DNA of 64,000 nt from Platanthera guangdongensis (Eukaryota > Streptophyta > Magnoliopsida > Asparagales > Orchidaceae). Positions within the stretch are counted from its first letter, which is position 1. Every line of letters starts with the position of its first letter. Positions 32,240-44,030 of this stretch are shown here, piece by piece. The DNA is taken from NCBI GenBank assembly GCA_039583875.1, contig CM077150.1, forward strand, positions 836,501-900,500, read 5' to 3'. The notes beneath the pieces were generated by a model. The model had not been told where the DNA came from. It saw only the letters and a program-made list of their open reading frames with translations, and made no database searches. A program made the translations under genes and the position numbers.

Positions 32240-33370
32240 TGCGGGCTAACTCGATGCCTCAGTCAGACCGGATTCAATTGAACTGTCTTAGCTTGCGGAG
32301 CGATCGAGCACGTACACAGTCAGAGAAAGTGAAAGATTGACTCAAGATGTGATGACGTGGAAAAACCCCTCAACCGGGTAAAAAACCACATGACCGGATC
32401 TGTGTCGGTCAAAGACCACTAGCTGCTTGTGATTACAATGTATTCGAAGAATCTGGGCAACAGACCACTCCCGTTACTGCTTGGGGGGGAGAGAAAGACT
32501 TCGGTCCCCAGCGGGCAACAGGCTGCACTGCGGGAGCGACTTGGACACTGGAATTCGAGAGGTGGCTCTAGTGTTCTGAAGCTTAGAGCGCGGCTTTGGC
32601 TTTTGTCCGATCGTTGTGGCCGTCCTCCTCCTACTTTTGCCCGCTCCGAGACTTGGGAGTTTCCCTGCTGGTGGCACACTGGTGGCTCGAGGTGGTTGGA
32701 GAATGATCCGAGGGAGGAGTCCGGCAGAGCTGTCGCCTGAGGAAGAAGATGACCGGGAGCCAAAATGTGAATTATGAGGAGACCATGGGGCTCCTTTTAT
32801 AGCCTCCTGGAGAGGATCATGGCGGGTCCCACCACTACCATAGTGGGTTAGTGGGTGGTTACCCACCAGATCGGATGGCGAGGAGAGCCCACCACGATCG
32901 GTCGACGGGCAAGTCGTCGACGGCAGCGGGGCGGCCGTGCGTCGGCGACGGCCGACCAGGCTGCGGCCTGGACTATGGCCAGGCCGGCGGCCGCAGCTAA
33001 GCTGGCGGCGGTTTGCCGGGCAGCGGCCTGGGTGTCGGCGGCCTGACCGGGGGCCGCGGCTCGGCCGGCGATCGCGGCCTGGCCTGCGGCGTGCTGCGGC
33101 CTGGCCTGCGGCGTGCTGCGGCCTGGCCGGTGATCGCCACCCAGCCGGCGGCGACCTCTGACAGGCGGCGACGGCGACCCAGCTGGCAGTTCCCCCCCAA
33201 AGGGGGCGATTCTCCTTAGTGGGGAGAGGGAGTGGGCCCCACCCCCCATGTTTCCCTCATTATGGGGAGTTCATGGGAGGTGGGGTTGACTAGTCAACCC
33301 CATGATCTCCCATTTTGGGAGGAGATCATGGGGGAACTCTCCTTATAAATGGTGGTGTAACTCATCAATT
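32240..33370 (-). repeat. X2: Tat-type LTR inside the gag remnant
   Basis: Homologous to X1 (34920-36350). Minus-strand landmarks: TATAAAAGG near 32803-32795, and a GTTGAGGGGTTTTTCCACGT segment near 32362-32381 typical of plant LTRs. The lower end is TGCGGGCTAACTCG (32240). The other boundary, near 33364-33370, is uncertain and I found no TSD. The GC-rich stretch 32880-33190 is low-complexity, so its open frames are not genes. Confidence 0.55.
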
Positions 33371-33387
33371 GCCCCCCAAATCTTTAT

Positions 33388-34183
33388 TGTTGGAGAGCGA
33401 AGCGAGCAAGAGAAGAAGGATTTTCCTACTGTCATCCTCTCCCCCGCTGTCATGACAACCTCCGGCGAGAAGGTGGAGGCGGCGAAGGGCGGTGTTTCGA
33501 AGGTACCCAGAGTAAACTCGCCGAAGGAGAGTCAGCCTGCGAACATGCCGAACGCGGTCGCGCGCGCCCCGGGCCGCGCATGCACCAGGCCGCAGCAGCC
33601 TGCGCGCGCCCAGGTCGCGCGCGCCTAGGCCGCGCGTATACGCCCAGGCTGCACACGCCCAGGGCCGCGCGCGCCCAGGGTCGCGCGCGTGCACCGCAGG
33701 AAGGTCCCACCACGTACCCGGATTCTTAGAAGAAACAACCCCTCCACAACCAGAATTGGCCGAGCAAGGTACGAGGGAGACTAGCTGGTAACTAAGTCGC
33801 GTGGTCGCGACCTGGTCTCTAAGGAAAAGGAATCCAAAAGATCAACTGATATCTAAGAAGTAGAGCCCGTAAGATCCTTATAGGGGATTTCAAGTGTCTC
33901 TCCTCGTACCGTGGGGTCCTATTTATAGGGAAATCCTAGAGGAGTGGGTATTATTTATAGCCCCACCCCTCGACGACTAGGCGACTTCCCGGAGGAGCTC
34001 GCACGGCTGGGTGAGCAACTAGCATAGTCGCCTACTTGGCGAGTATGTGAGGGGAGCTCGTCATACTCGCCTAGGACTTCCACTGTGTGGCACGTTGACT
34101 CTGACCTCCATCTTGATTTGCTGACTTTGACATTTGCTGACATGGACCTGGTGGGCCCCTCCTCGACGAATATGGGTTGTACA
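33388..34183 (-). repeat. Minus-strand Tat LTR (Tat-I type)
   Basis: Minus strand starts TGTACAACCC and ends CTCCAACA. It matches Tat-I's 3' LTR, including CTATAAATAGGACCCC (near 33928) and the CTCGTACC region. It ends in a GCGCGC-rich block (33550-33700) not seen in the Tat-I LTR. Flanks (TTTAT and GGAGC) do not match, so no TSD. Confidence 0.65.
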
Positions 34184-34890
34184 GGAGCATTGTAGATTCT
34201 CATGATTGTAGTAAAGTGGTTGACCTGTTCCAGCGGGTCATTGGATCTATCGAATGCCTCGATATTGGGCAGTTTGAAATCATGTGGGACCGAATGAGCT
34301 AGAACTTAGGGTGTGAGCGGGGAACCTTGGCAAAGAGGATGACAAGCGAGAGAATCCTTCCACCCGACGTGTCTGCATTCCTCAGTGATCACTTTGTATA
34401 TCTCTTTACATGTAATTCTTTTGCCTTGTGGCTCTCGCGCTTTTTCTTCTTCAGTGTAGTGTCAACGGTGACTTGTTGTAGTTCCCCTAAAAATAAGATG
34501 ATTGGAATGAGCTGTGTCAGAGAGTTCTTTTGAAATTTTCTCCCTATGAGGAGCTTTTTGTGTTGGAGCTTGATTTGGTACTAGAGGCGGGAGATTTACT
34601 GGTGCTGGTGGCTGAAGCGGAGCAGGAGGCGCTTCTAAGTTCCTAAGGAGAGCTAGCATCTCCGTCTGCTACTCCGACATCTATCATACACGTCCTTCCA
34701 AAGCTGCCACATGTGTAAGTATAGTTTCTACCTCGACTAGTGCATTGACATGTGAATGAGAGTGATCCAGCTAAGTGCCCCCCCCCCCCCCGAGACGGAT
34801 CCTTCTGTAGTTCAGACACTTCTTTTTGCCATTGAAGCGGGCCTTGAGTACCGCTGAGTTGAGGGCACTGTCTTGTAAGAATGCTGAGAA
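34184..34890 (-). pseudogene. gag: Tat-II gag, N-terminal part
   Basis: Minus strand, ending with the conserved start of the gag domain, DFKLPNIEAFDRSNDP, then HFTTIMRIYNAP at 34184 where the Tat LTR cuts in. Upstream is a Pro-rich segment (APPAPLQPPAPVNLPP). Frame breaks, and a 14-bp C run at about 34780. About 120 residues of the domain are missing between this and 32234. Confidence 0.65.
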
Positions 34891-34896
34891 TTTGAT

Positions 34897-34919
34897 TCCC
34901 GCAGACGACACTAAACTAT
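34897..34919 (-). promoter_or_regulatory. Candidate primer-binding site of Tat-II
   Basis: Directly after LTR X1 on the minus strand: TTTAGTGTCGTCTGCGGG, a decayed form of the TTTGGCGCCGTCTGTGGG block that follows the 5' LTR in many Tat elements. This makes X1 the 5' LTR of Tat-II. Confidence 0.55.
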
Positions 34920-36350
34920 TGCGGTCTAACTCGACGCTCCTAAAATGGTCTGGATGGTCTGGACATGACCGTCTTAGCCCGGGAGCAGTCCAGCGTCCAA
35001 TCAGTTACAGAGTAAAAAATAAGTGTACAAGATGATTTTTACGAGAAAAAACCTCTCAACCAGGTAAAAAATCATATGACTGGATCTGTGCCTGTCAAAC
35101 TACATTATCAGCTCAGGTTACGACTTGTTTGCAGAATCAAGGGCGATAAGCGGATCCTTGTTGCACTTGGGAGATGAGAGATAATCTTAGGCGCTCGGCG
35201 AGGAATATGTTGGTTTAGATTTCACAATCTTAAGGCGTAGATGGGCGTGAAACGTGCAAAGTGAGGCTGGAGCGGCTTTCTGAAGGCTAAGCACAAATGA
35301 GGCTTCCTTCTTACAGCGAGTAGAGTATCTTCTTCGAGGTGATGCTACGGACTATGTCGAGTTCCTGGTGGATCGGCGATGGCATGCGAGAGGATTCTGG
35401 TGGAGGGTCAATGGCTCGTTGGAGAATTCTGGTAGAGGTGTGGTGGCTCGTAGGAGAATTCCGATAGAGCTTTGACCTGAGGAAGAAGAAAGTACGGAGG
35501 AGAAAGGTAAGAAATGAGGAGGCATGAGACTCCTTTTATAGCCTTCAGGGGTGGTTATGGTAGTTATGCCGCTATTCGTACACTATTACCACCCATATTA
35601 ATATTTTTATCATAGTTTTAGAGTGTATAATACTTGTTAAATGCAAGCCACCGCTATGACCATGATGCCCCCACTAACGGTTGAAGTTACGCGGATGGTT
35701 TTTCCCTGGAATGGACGGTTACGACCGCGACTGGTCGATCGGACGGCGGAGGAAGGGGCAGCACCATGGCCGATGAGAGAGATGCCCCTCACGCGCTGAT
35801 AGTTGGTGGTCGGCCGACACCTTGTTGGTGGTAAGTGACCGACGCGGGAGCCGGCTGCCTCCCTCGCGGTGTCGGCCGGCCGCGGGAAGCGGCCAATCGG
35901 AGTCGGCGGGGGTCGGGCGCGCCTCTGGCGCTGTCTGAGAATCTGACACTGGCCAGCCACAAGGTGCAGCCGGCCAAGCGTGTCCGACCGGAGTGTCGGG
36001 CGAGGTTGGCCGCCATACGTGGCCTCCTATGGCCGCAATGGCTGTCATGGGATGGGGTGGGGGTCATGGCGTCCAGTAGGGTGGTCGCGCCATGCAGGCG
36101 CAGTGGTGTGGATACAAGGCACGACCTCCTTGTTGGCCGGAAGCCTATTCGGCTTGGGTCGGCCGGCCACTGGTGAGGAGAGGGAGAGGGGTCGGTTGGA
36201 TGTTGGAGAGGAGAGGGAGAGGGTTCGGCCATTTAGCAGGCCCTGGTTGGCCATCGGGAGTAGGATCGTGCACGCGCGGATCGCGCGTGATCACATCTAC
36301 GAATCGCGCATGGCGGTCAAACCTATATCCCCACTAAGATAGTGGGGACA
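34920..36350 (-). repeat. X1: 5' LTR of Tat-II, 1.43 kb
   Basis: Minus strand starts TGTCCCCACTATC (a CCCCACTA/TAGTGGGG hairpin) and ends GACCGCA. It contains TATAAAAGG near 35545-35536 and the GGTTTTTTCTCG segment near 35045-35060. GC-rich at 35800-36250; the overlapping frames there on both strands have no recognisable product. Confidence 0.65.
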
Positions 36351-39300
36351 TGATGTCCCCCCAAACTTTGGCTGGGTCAGGCTGAAGGGGATCTTACTTG
36401 CCTAAGACCTCCACTCAGTGCTCCTTAAAAGGTAATGACCCACACTACTAAGTACTAGTTGGTCGTCTTGCTCGGCTTGAATCACAACATTCACATCACA
36501 GAGTTTTGCAGAAGCATTAACAAGAAGTTACAACAAATATATATAACGATATATATATATATTAAAAGAAAACGCAAAAGGCCTTAGCCATTATTTATAC
36601 ATTAAGTTTGTATGTTATAAAGGTACTACGACTAACAACTCCTCACTCTCTAAATCCTCCTTGCTAGTACTCACGTCTCGAAATTCTGGAGACGACGGGG
36701 GTGTCTTTACTCAGATAGTCCTATTAGATGGCGTATCGTCCTGCAGTAGCAAGTCGTTACGGTGCTTCATCTCATGTGAATGGTTATTAAAATAACAGTT
36801 AGTCACAGAGCTAAGTGGAAACAAATCTCCTCCCCGGATCCATATCATGGGGACGAGCGCATACACCCAACAAAAGTAGATAGCCGAAGTAAGAGAGAGT
36901 TAGTACAACATTTCATATATAAGCTAGGAGCAGCCATGAAAGAGGTGCAACATGGTATAACTAGAATAGCAGTAGTAATAATGTCAGTTATAATTTAAGC
37001 ACCAGTAGCATGGTAGCACAGCAGGTATTCATAACTCGTATTCATACCGCATGTATTCACAGTTGCGTACATATCGCAGACATTCACAGTCGCGCATACA
37101 TCACAGACATTCATATTCGTGCACAACACCATATGCCGACATAGTATGGACCGCTTCTCTTCAAACAGGGTAGTGAACACTGCAGGCCTTAGCGATGTGG
37201 TCGTCGATGACAGTGGTCAGTCTTGCCACTTTTGGCGGTGGTCGTATCGCACAACCCAGGCCCTAACGTACAACCTCATGTTCTTTTGGATGTGAGCGAC
37301 ATCTGGCGATTTAACATTTCGGCCGAACAGCGGAGGAAACCCAACGGGGAAAAACATAATGGTCGGTCATCTGTGTACTCATCTCCTGGTCACCTTGAGT
37401 CGTCGAACTTCCCGCACTCGTACGATTGGTTTGCGGAGGTGACTGACTCGCCACAATTTACCGCAAAAAATTTACAAGTAAATAAGTAAAAATAACTTTG
37501 CCAGCATGCAGCAGGTCTACAGCGGCTTGCCCTACTATGCTTTAAATAATTTAGGCAAACAACACTTGACTCGACTTTCAACAAGGAGCGTGAGAGCACT
37601 TTATTTGGGTCTAATTTAAGAGGAACATCTCAATTCCTATTATCCCCAACTAATACTCAACCTATCAAAATAACTGTCTGTCAGAGCAGGACACATGCTT
37701 AAAATAGTAAATTGCAGAAATAAAAGTGTGATAATAGAAGCTGATGTTAATATTAGCTGCAGAATTGAAATGATGTAATGAAATAGGACCAGTATAAAAC
37801 TGGAGTAGTACTGAATTGAAAGAACTGAACTGAAAGTAAATACTGAAAGAAATTTGACCAGTACTAGACTGAAATAGTACTTAAAAAGAACTGAACTGAA
37901 ATTAAATAAGTAGGACCAATACGAGACTGGAGTACTTAAAAAGCAATAACTAAACTAAAATAAATAAAGGAATTGGACCAGTGCAAGACTGAAATAAATC
38001 ATAAAGAAAATGATTAGTAGTTCAATCACTCCATTTAGGAGGCTTCAGTTCCATCTCCATTCTTATGAGGTAAGTTCAGTTTCATCTTCATTCTCAGGAG
38101 GAATGTTCAGTTTCATTTCATTTTTAGGAGGCTTCTTTGTGTTTCACTATTGTTAAGATCTAATAATAATTCAGTTGCACCATTTTTAATTATGCCTTAA
38201 TCGGATCAGGGGGACTTTATTAGGAGTTATATCTTTATTATTTGTCGAGGATAATTAGCAACTCGATTGCTCGTAATCTCATCTTCCGAGTCTACCTGAA
38301 TTATCTGAAAGTCTTTTTAAAACGATGCGCGGGCGGTTCTACTAAATCTCGGAACACTCGGAGCTTGGACCCTTGCCTCGATTACTCTCGTCAATACAAT
38401 AATTGAACTTATTATTCAATTTACAAAGGTGGACGCGGGCTCCAATTTTCACTTTCGAAGAAATTGAGTGCATCAATTTCCGAGCGTGACCCCAAGCTCC
38501 AAGAAAATAGAAAATATTTAATTTTTAACCAAAGGTTCTCAAATTTTTATACAACTTTTAAGAGGGCATAAAAAAATCCTAGTAATATTTTCAAAATTTT
38601 CCGAGCTATTTTGAGCCTTAAATTTCGCAAAATAAAATTTATTTGGATTTTTTAAATACTAAATCGACTCTAAAATTCTTTAAAAAAATTGGAGAAAGCC
38701 CTCATCAAGGAGAATAATTTTCATGTTCAACACTTTTTCCCCAGGAGCCTAAAATTGTTTCAAAAAAATCTTCAAATTTCTATTAGAAGGAAGGTCTGCA
38801 TATAGCCATATCAAGCCCAATCCTGCGGCCAAGATTGAGTCGAACAGGTGAATTGTCGATTTTCCCCCTCAGCGTATCGACCATGGATCCGTTGTGTGTG
38901 TTTGGGGGGGGGGGGGCTGAAGTTGAGGCAAGGGGAAATCAAGAAATCACAGTCGTCCAATCTCATCACCGAGATCGGGCGACAGTTGTTTCTTCCCGTT
39001 GGTGAAGAAGATGGTGGTCACTGCCACCGCCGGCTAGCCACTGCTGGATGCCGGCGCCGCCCTGATCAACTCGTCAGGGGCCGACGATATCTTGGGCGGT
39101 GGTCCGGCAGCCTGCCTCCGCCGGCCACAACCGAAAAATATAAACTAAGAACAGGGTGGTGGTTGGCTCTGCTCCCAGCGCCATCGCGCCACCCCGCCTC
39201 TCTGGTGACTGCCCCGGCCACAAAACCACCCCCGACCGACATGCCGGTGGTTTAGTTATTCTTTGGTGGTGGTCCGGTGGCTTGCCGCCGCCATCGCAAA

Positions 39301-40667
39301 AAATCACAGAGTTTCTACTCTATTTTCGGGTGCCGCCGGAGCGACAATTTCCGGCAGCACCTCAGCCTTCCACCGCCGGGGAAGGTTATCCCCAGTGGTG
39401 TAGAACTTCCACAGCGCTACCACCGGCACTAGGCAAGGCTCACCATCTGCGACCACCACCCGACCTGGAGCTTGGCTCGGGTGGTGCTGGCGACGCTCCG
39501 ACAGCCGGGAAGCACATGCAGAACGTTTAGAAGATGAAGAAGGGAGAGGGGAAAAGCTTCCACTTGGACTGGGGGAGCTTGGGAGGGGCCTGACTGATAG
39601 GCCATTAGAGGTGACAGAGGAGAAGAGCTCGGGTTGGTTTTTTCCGATGAGGGTGCTCTGGGCTCGGATCGCTCTGTGAGGAGGAGAGCATAGGGGAATG
39701 GGTCTTTTATCAGCTTGGGGAGGGTGGTCACCCCTCCCCTCCCCGATGTGGGAATAAACTGAGAGAGGGGAGGAGCTCCAGGGGAATGGGTTGGGCTTGG
39801 GCTTGGGAGTGAGGAAGAGGGGAAAGAAAGAGGAGGGGGAGAAGGGATGGGGGGCTTTTGCCAAAGGCCCACCTACCAAGCCTTTATTGGTTTGGGTGGC
39901 CCAAAAGGTGAGGAAAGCCAAGCTCTTAACTAGCAAAGGAGAGGAGGTGCCCACTTCTTTGAGATCATTTCCAAAAAAATGAAATTTTTGGGGGGTTTGA
40001 CCAAAGTCAACCCTAAAGTGGGTCCCCAATGCTGGTCAAAGTCAAGGTGAGTCCATGTCATTTGGGTCGGGTCAAAGATGGGGTACTATGTCATAATTTG
40101 TGTGTGCAGACTTTTCGGTGCACGGCAACACTCGGTTTGACCATGGGTTGACTACTCATCTTTGAAATTGACCGAGACGAACTCGGTTGACTTCGTATTG
40201 GCCATACGAGTCCAATGCCACCGACCGGAGTCGAATCAGAGTTCATTTGTTAAATATTCAAAATCTACACGTCGTGACGCGCTAAAACGGACAAAGCACT
40301 CATATTTGTTGTTGTACTTCGAATTGCGACACGAGTTCCAATGCGTTTGTATCGACTATACGAAGTCATATGAACTGATAGAACTCAAATAGGAGTTCTC
40401 TAGATCGTTATCCAAAAAATTCATTTTTTGTGACGTTCTACGAGGAAAGGTCATGCCCACCATATGACCTCAAAGTTCAACAGAATGAGTTTCGACGCGC
40501 TCGTATTGACTATACGAGACCATAAGAACTGACTGAACTCAAATCAGAGTTCTCTAGCTCTATACCCTGCCTAGGGTTGCCTCCTATCGGGTTACGCGTA
40601 GAGGTTCGGGTCACTTTTATTGGGCCCAATAGGGTTCTGGTGGGCCAATAAAAGTCGGGATGTTACA
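36351..40667 (-). mobile_element. Y2: second 4.3-kb LTR of the Y family
   Basis: Collinear with Y1 end to end: CCCCCCAAAC start, a CTCCTCCCCGGATCC segment, GACCAGTACGAGACTGG motifs (37785-37990), CpG-rich part (38870-39750) and GTCGGGATGTTACA end. It lacks Y1's mini-LTR. Flanks GGACA and TGAGG differ; a shared CATGA at both edges (36349-36353, 40666-40670) is ambiguous. It is clearly diverged from Y1, so not the partner LTR of the same insertion. No coding gene. Confidence 0.75.
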
Positions 40668-41071
40668 TGAGGAGTGAGCTATCCACACCCCAAAATTCTT
40701 ATAAAAGGAGTCTCATTCCTATCACAAATAAATACAACCACTAATTATTTTTGATGTGGGCACCTTTAATTTAAATGGATTTCAAACTGCAAATAATCAA
40801 AATCCTCCCCCCACTAACTTAGTGGGGCTCCTGGGGGTCAAGTGGGCCAAGTGAGATTGATCAAAGTTAACCCCACCAACCCTATGGTGGGAACAAACAC
40901 AATTGATGCGCATAGCCGAACCACCGCACCAACGGCCTCCAACCGTCCCACCGTCCGCTACTCGGTCGTCCGACTAACTGACCGCCACTGCTACCGCGCG
41001 GTTGAGCACCCACGAGTGGTGACTTATCACCCTTGGAGCCCTTCTCCCACAACAATTGAAACGAGAGGCGG
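40668..41071 (+). repeat. X-type LTR fragment
   Basis: Begins TGAGGAGTGAG and has TATAAAAGGAGTCTCA near 40703, matching on the opposite strand the promoter of X1, then a CCCCACTAACTTAGTGGGG hairpin (about 40808-40829) like the one at the X1 start. It is cut at 41071 by the Tat-III LTR. Noncoding. Confidence 0.45.
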
Positions 41072-42217
41072 TGTTGAAATCGAAAGCTTGGTCTCTTGTG
41101 GAGTTCACCCTTGGGGTAAGGGGTGATCACACACCTACTTCTCTCCTGCAAGCCAAATAGCAAAAAGAAATGAGAACTGACCCAAGGGCTCGGCGTGGAG
41201 GTCCCACCACACACCCGAAAGATCTTAGAGTGCTTCCCCTCCTTAGCCAAATACCGAGCTAAGATTACCTCAGAAAGCGCAAGATGATCTGAACACTAGT
41301 AAGCATGTCTTCTGAGGTGTCCCTTGGGTCTTATTTATAGTTTTCATAAAACGGCCTGCAAATAACAAATCTCTGCTGTTTTGAACAGCTATGTGCAGTC
41401 CAACTGGGTCTGGCAACAACATAACTCTGTTGTTCTAACAAACTATTCACACCCCTTGCGAGAGCACCCAGGTAATTTTGCCTTTGGGCCCCCACTGGGC
41501 AGATTCCAAGGATATGGAGGTCAGCTCGCCATGACTCCACCCCGCTGGGGTGGACGCGACCTGACTCCTGTAGCTCGCCTTCCTCTTTGGGCGAGTGTGA
41601 GCCAGGCCTCCTTAGCCCGCTGACTCTTGCTTTGAGGCAGGCTGGCTACCAGGTCGACCATGGGAGAGCGGGCTGGATAGTCTGGGACTGCTACTACAGA
41701 AGGAATTCCAAAAGGACCGAGTTCCCCGAGCTTAGTTCGACGAATCGAGGATTCTAACTCTAGAGGTTAGCTTGAAGAATGTCGAGCTCCGTTTGACGAA
41801 CGCCGAGCTCCGTTCGACGAATGCCAAGCCCCGTACGATGAATGCCAAGCTCCGTTGGACGAATTGAGTGGACTTGGAGGGTTTCTCTCAGGGCCAAGAT
41901 AGGACGGCGTTGAGTGTCAGGACTTCACTCAACGCTAAGGCAGAAATGACGTTGAGTGTCTGGACTGGCCGACGCTCACCGTCTCCACCTTCCTCCTGGC
42001 GAGTGCGGGCCCGGCTGGCCCTACTTGCCTGGCACTCGTCGGGCTCGCCTGGGCGAGCTGGGGGCTGGGTGGGCCAGCTCGCATAGCTTGTGCGCCTAAC
42101 TTTGATGGGTGCGGGCTGGCTATTCTGAGTTTGCCCGCATGCTGCTCTGGCGCGGACAGGTCGTCTTGGTCCGCTCGCCTACCTGGTAGACCCACTCGGT
42201 AAACATGAGGTTGTACA
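41072..42217 (-). repeat. Tat-III 3' LTR
   Basis: Minus strand starts TGTACAACCTCATG next to the PPT and ends TTTCAACA (plus TGTTGAAATC at 41072). The 41080-41280 part is clearly homologous to the Tat-IV LTRs. Includes a ~28-bp tandem repeat (GACGAATGCCGAGCTCCGTT, about 41777-41860) and a perfect stem-loop at 41907-41935. Confidence 0.75.
41907..41935. repeat. Perfect 10-bp stem, 9-nt loop
   Basis: GCGTTGAGTG, nine bases, CACTCAACGC. The chromovirus LTR has the same design with two base changes per arm at 59568-59596. Confidence 0.9.
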
Positions 42218-42235
42218 CAATCTCCGCTCTTTTTG
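42218..42235 (-). promoter_or_regulatory. Tat-III polypurine tract
   Basis: Minus strand AAAAAGAGCGGAGATTG directly before TGTACA, matching the tracts of Tat-I and Tat-IV. Confidence 0.75.
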
Positions 42236-42333
42236 AGCTTGGCCAAGCTCGGAAAGAGTCATCCAACCCACGTGTTTGATGAGTGCTTTGCTGAGCTGTA
42301 AGGAATCTTTTGTTGGGTCCCACCTTCACGCTA

Positions 42334-42340
42334 TAAACAT
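42334..42340 (+). promoter_or_regulatory. TATA box of gene A'
   Basis: TATAAAC about 90 bp upstream of the gene A' ATG, within the Tat-III antisense promoter region. Confidence 0.4.
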
Positions 42341-42423
42341 GTCATCATACCCTTTAGAAAAGTCACATCTTCTTTCAGCCTTCTCTGCGAGCTGTAGCTG
42401 CACGATGCTTGTGTTCGAGGAGA

Positions 42424-43430
42424 TGTGAGCTCATTTGGCGGCTGCGAGGGAGGGGACTAGTTCAGAGGCTCTTGAGGTCGCTTCGTGGTTGGTGTGCGGA
42501 TCGCCCGACCCCCTCTTCAGGCCAGTGAAAGGGAAAATCGTCAGGCGGTCTCCTACAAACGACTTCCAGGGATCCATCTCGGCGGTCGGTGCCGAGGTTG
42601 CCCCTGAGGTATGCGCATCTCCTGCCTGATTTGCCACTTTGCCTCTGACTCTTCTTTCCGCAGGTGCCGCCCCACGAAGATGGAGACGATGAAGGGGAAC
42701 GATGACATTCCCTCCCGCTGTCAACCGAGCGAATCGGCAGCCCTTCGGGCCAGGGGCGCCCCCTCCAGAGATTTTCCAGTCTCCAATTCCCCCTAGGCTG
42801 GGGAAGGCCTTCGCAGTTCTTGAGGGAGGACTCTTCCAGAGCCGGCCGGGCTCCTCCCGACCATCAGCTGGTGCGGGTGACGTGCCGACACACGGTGAGC
42901 TCGCACTTGTGCCTGTTTTTCGCCGCTCGCTCTTTCTGACATTTCCCTTTGCAGGTTTCGACGCGATCTCCTCCTCTGATGCTGAAATAAGCGAGGGATA
43001 TTCGCCTCCCCCTGATACGGATCACATTTTCGAGTATCTGGGTGACCCAACGGACGCAAAGAGGATGAAGAGGCAGGTGACACGACTGTTCTAGAAGCAC
43101 ACGCTATTGCTACAGGTGGTCTTCAATAGGGTTGACAAGGACAAGGCAGCAGCGGAATAGCAGTTTGCAATCCTGGAGGGAGCAAGGCATCCAGCTGACG
43201 GAGATGGGGTTACTTCTCCGGGGGTGCACATAACGCGAACCGAGGAGCGGCTCAGGCACGCCACGGAGCAAGACAGCCTGGCCCAGTAGGAGCTCATGGC
43301 GGTTCGCAAGTACCGCTATCCTCGCGTGCCGCCCCGATCTGGGATGCAGAGGCGGGGCAGGTGAAAGTGGATCCAGTACTGAGCCGCCTGCTCCCTGCCT
43401 GCTATTGATCGCCAGGCCAAGGCGCATCCG
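42424..43430 (+). pseudogene. Tat-III antisense gene A' with two short introns
   Basis: ATG at 42424 is followed at once by TGA, then an open frame. Candidate introns 42609-42663 (55 bp, GTATGC...CCGCAG) and 42895-42954 (60 bp, GTGAGC...TTGCAG). The third exon encodes an acidic SSSDAEISEGYSPPPD segment and then a helical region broken by stops from 43093 onward. Counterpart of gene A in Tat-I: same position beside the 3' LTR and same antisense orientation. Product unknown. Confidence 0.58.
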
Positions 43431-43897
43431 CATCTCAGACCAGTTCGCTTAGGAGGGTCTTCCATCTTGGAACATTTTTAATGTCTGTAATAATTTGAGA
43501 CTTTCTCGCCCGCAAATGGGCTTAATGCTTGTTCTATGTTACTTTCATTGTGTTGCCGCTTAGTTTTCTCTGGGTGAACGAGGATGAAGCGCTCTTGCTT
43601 GCCTACCACTTCTTTAAGTGAGCGCGAGATTGTTGAACCGGCTTACCCAGCTCGCCTGTCTAATCTCGACGGGAGCGAACCGGAAGCTCGCAGATTGCGA
43701 GTCTACGCGGCTCGCCTACTGTTCCAGGCAGGCGCGAGTCGCGGCTCGTTCGCCTCTCGGGTGGGCGTGGGTGTGTGTTGTTTGTCGTCGAATAGTCTTT
43801 GTAGCGCGGCTGCGAGTCGGGAAGTCGAAACGTCCGGGTTAATTTTGTTATCTGCACTTTTCCCGTCGGCGAAATATTTTCCCGCCCTTTTTCTTTC

Positions 43898-43905
43898 TAT
43901 AAATA
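43898..43905 (+). promoter_or_regulatory. TATA box of gene B'
   Basis: TATAAATAGG, 126 bp upstream of ATG 44031; the homologous gene B has TATAAATA about 135 bp upstream. Independent transcription is inferred from this conservation. Confidence 0.65.
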
Positions 43906-44030
43906 GGCATTGTCGGCTCTTCCTCACCAACCACATTTAAGATTTCCATTTCTCCCTTGCTTCCTGCGACCCTTGACTCGCCCGCTTCCCGCGAGAACAC
44001 CTTCGTTTCGCTTAGCAAACTTCCTGCGAG

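Noticed and set aside
32870..33249. Overlapping GC-rich frames on both strands at 32848-33249 and 35719-36342
   Set aside because: Low-complexity Ala/Arg/Pro/Gly sequence in LTRs; all frames open because of GC content.
24780..40667. Y1 and Y2 as the two LTRs of one giant element
   Set aside because: Y1 alone has a perfect CAGAG duplication, the two copies are strongly diverged, and the DNA between holds pieces of other elements in both orientations.
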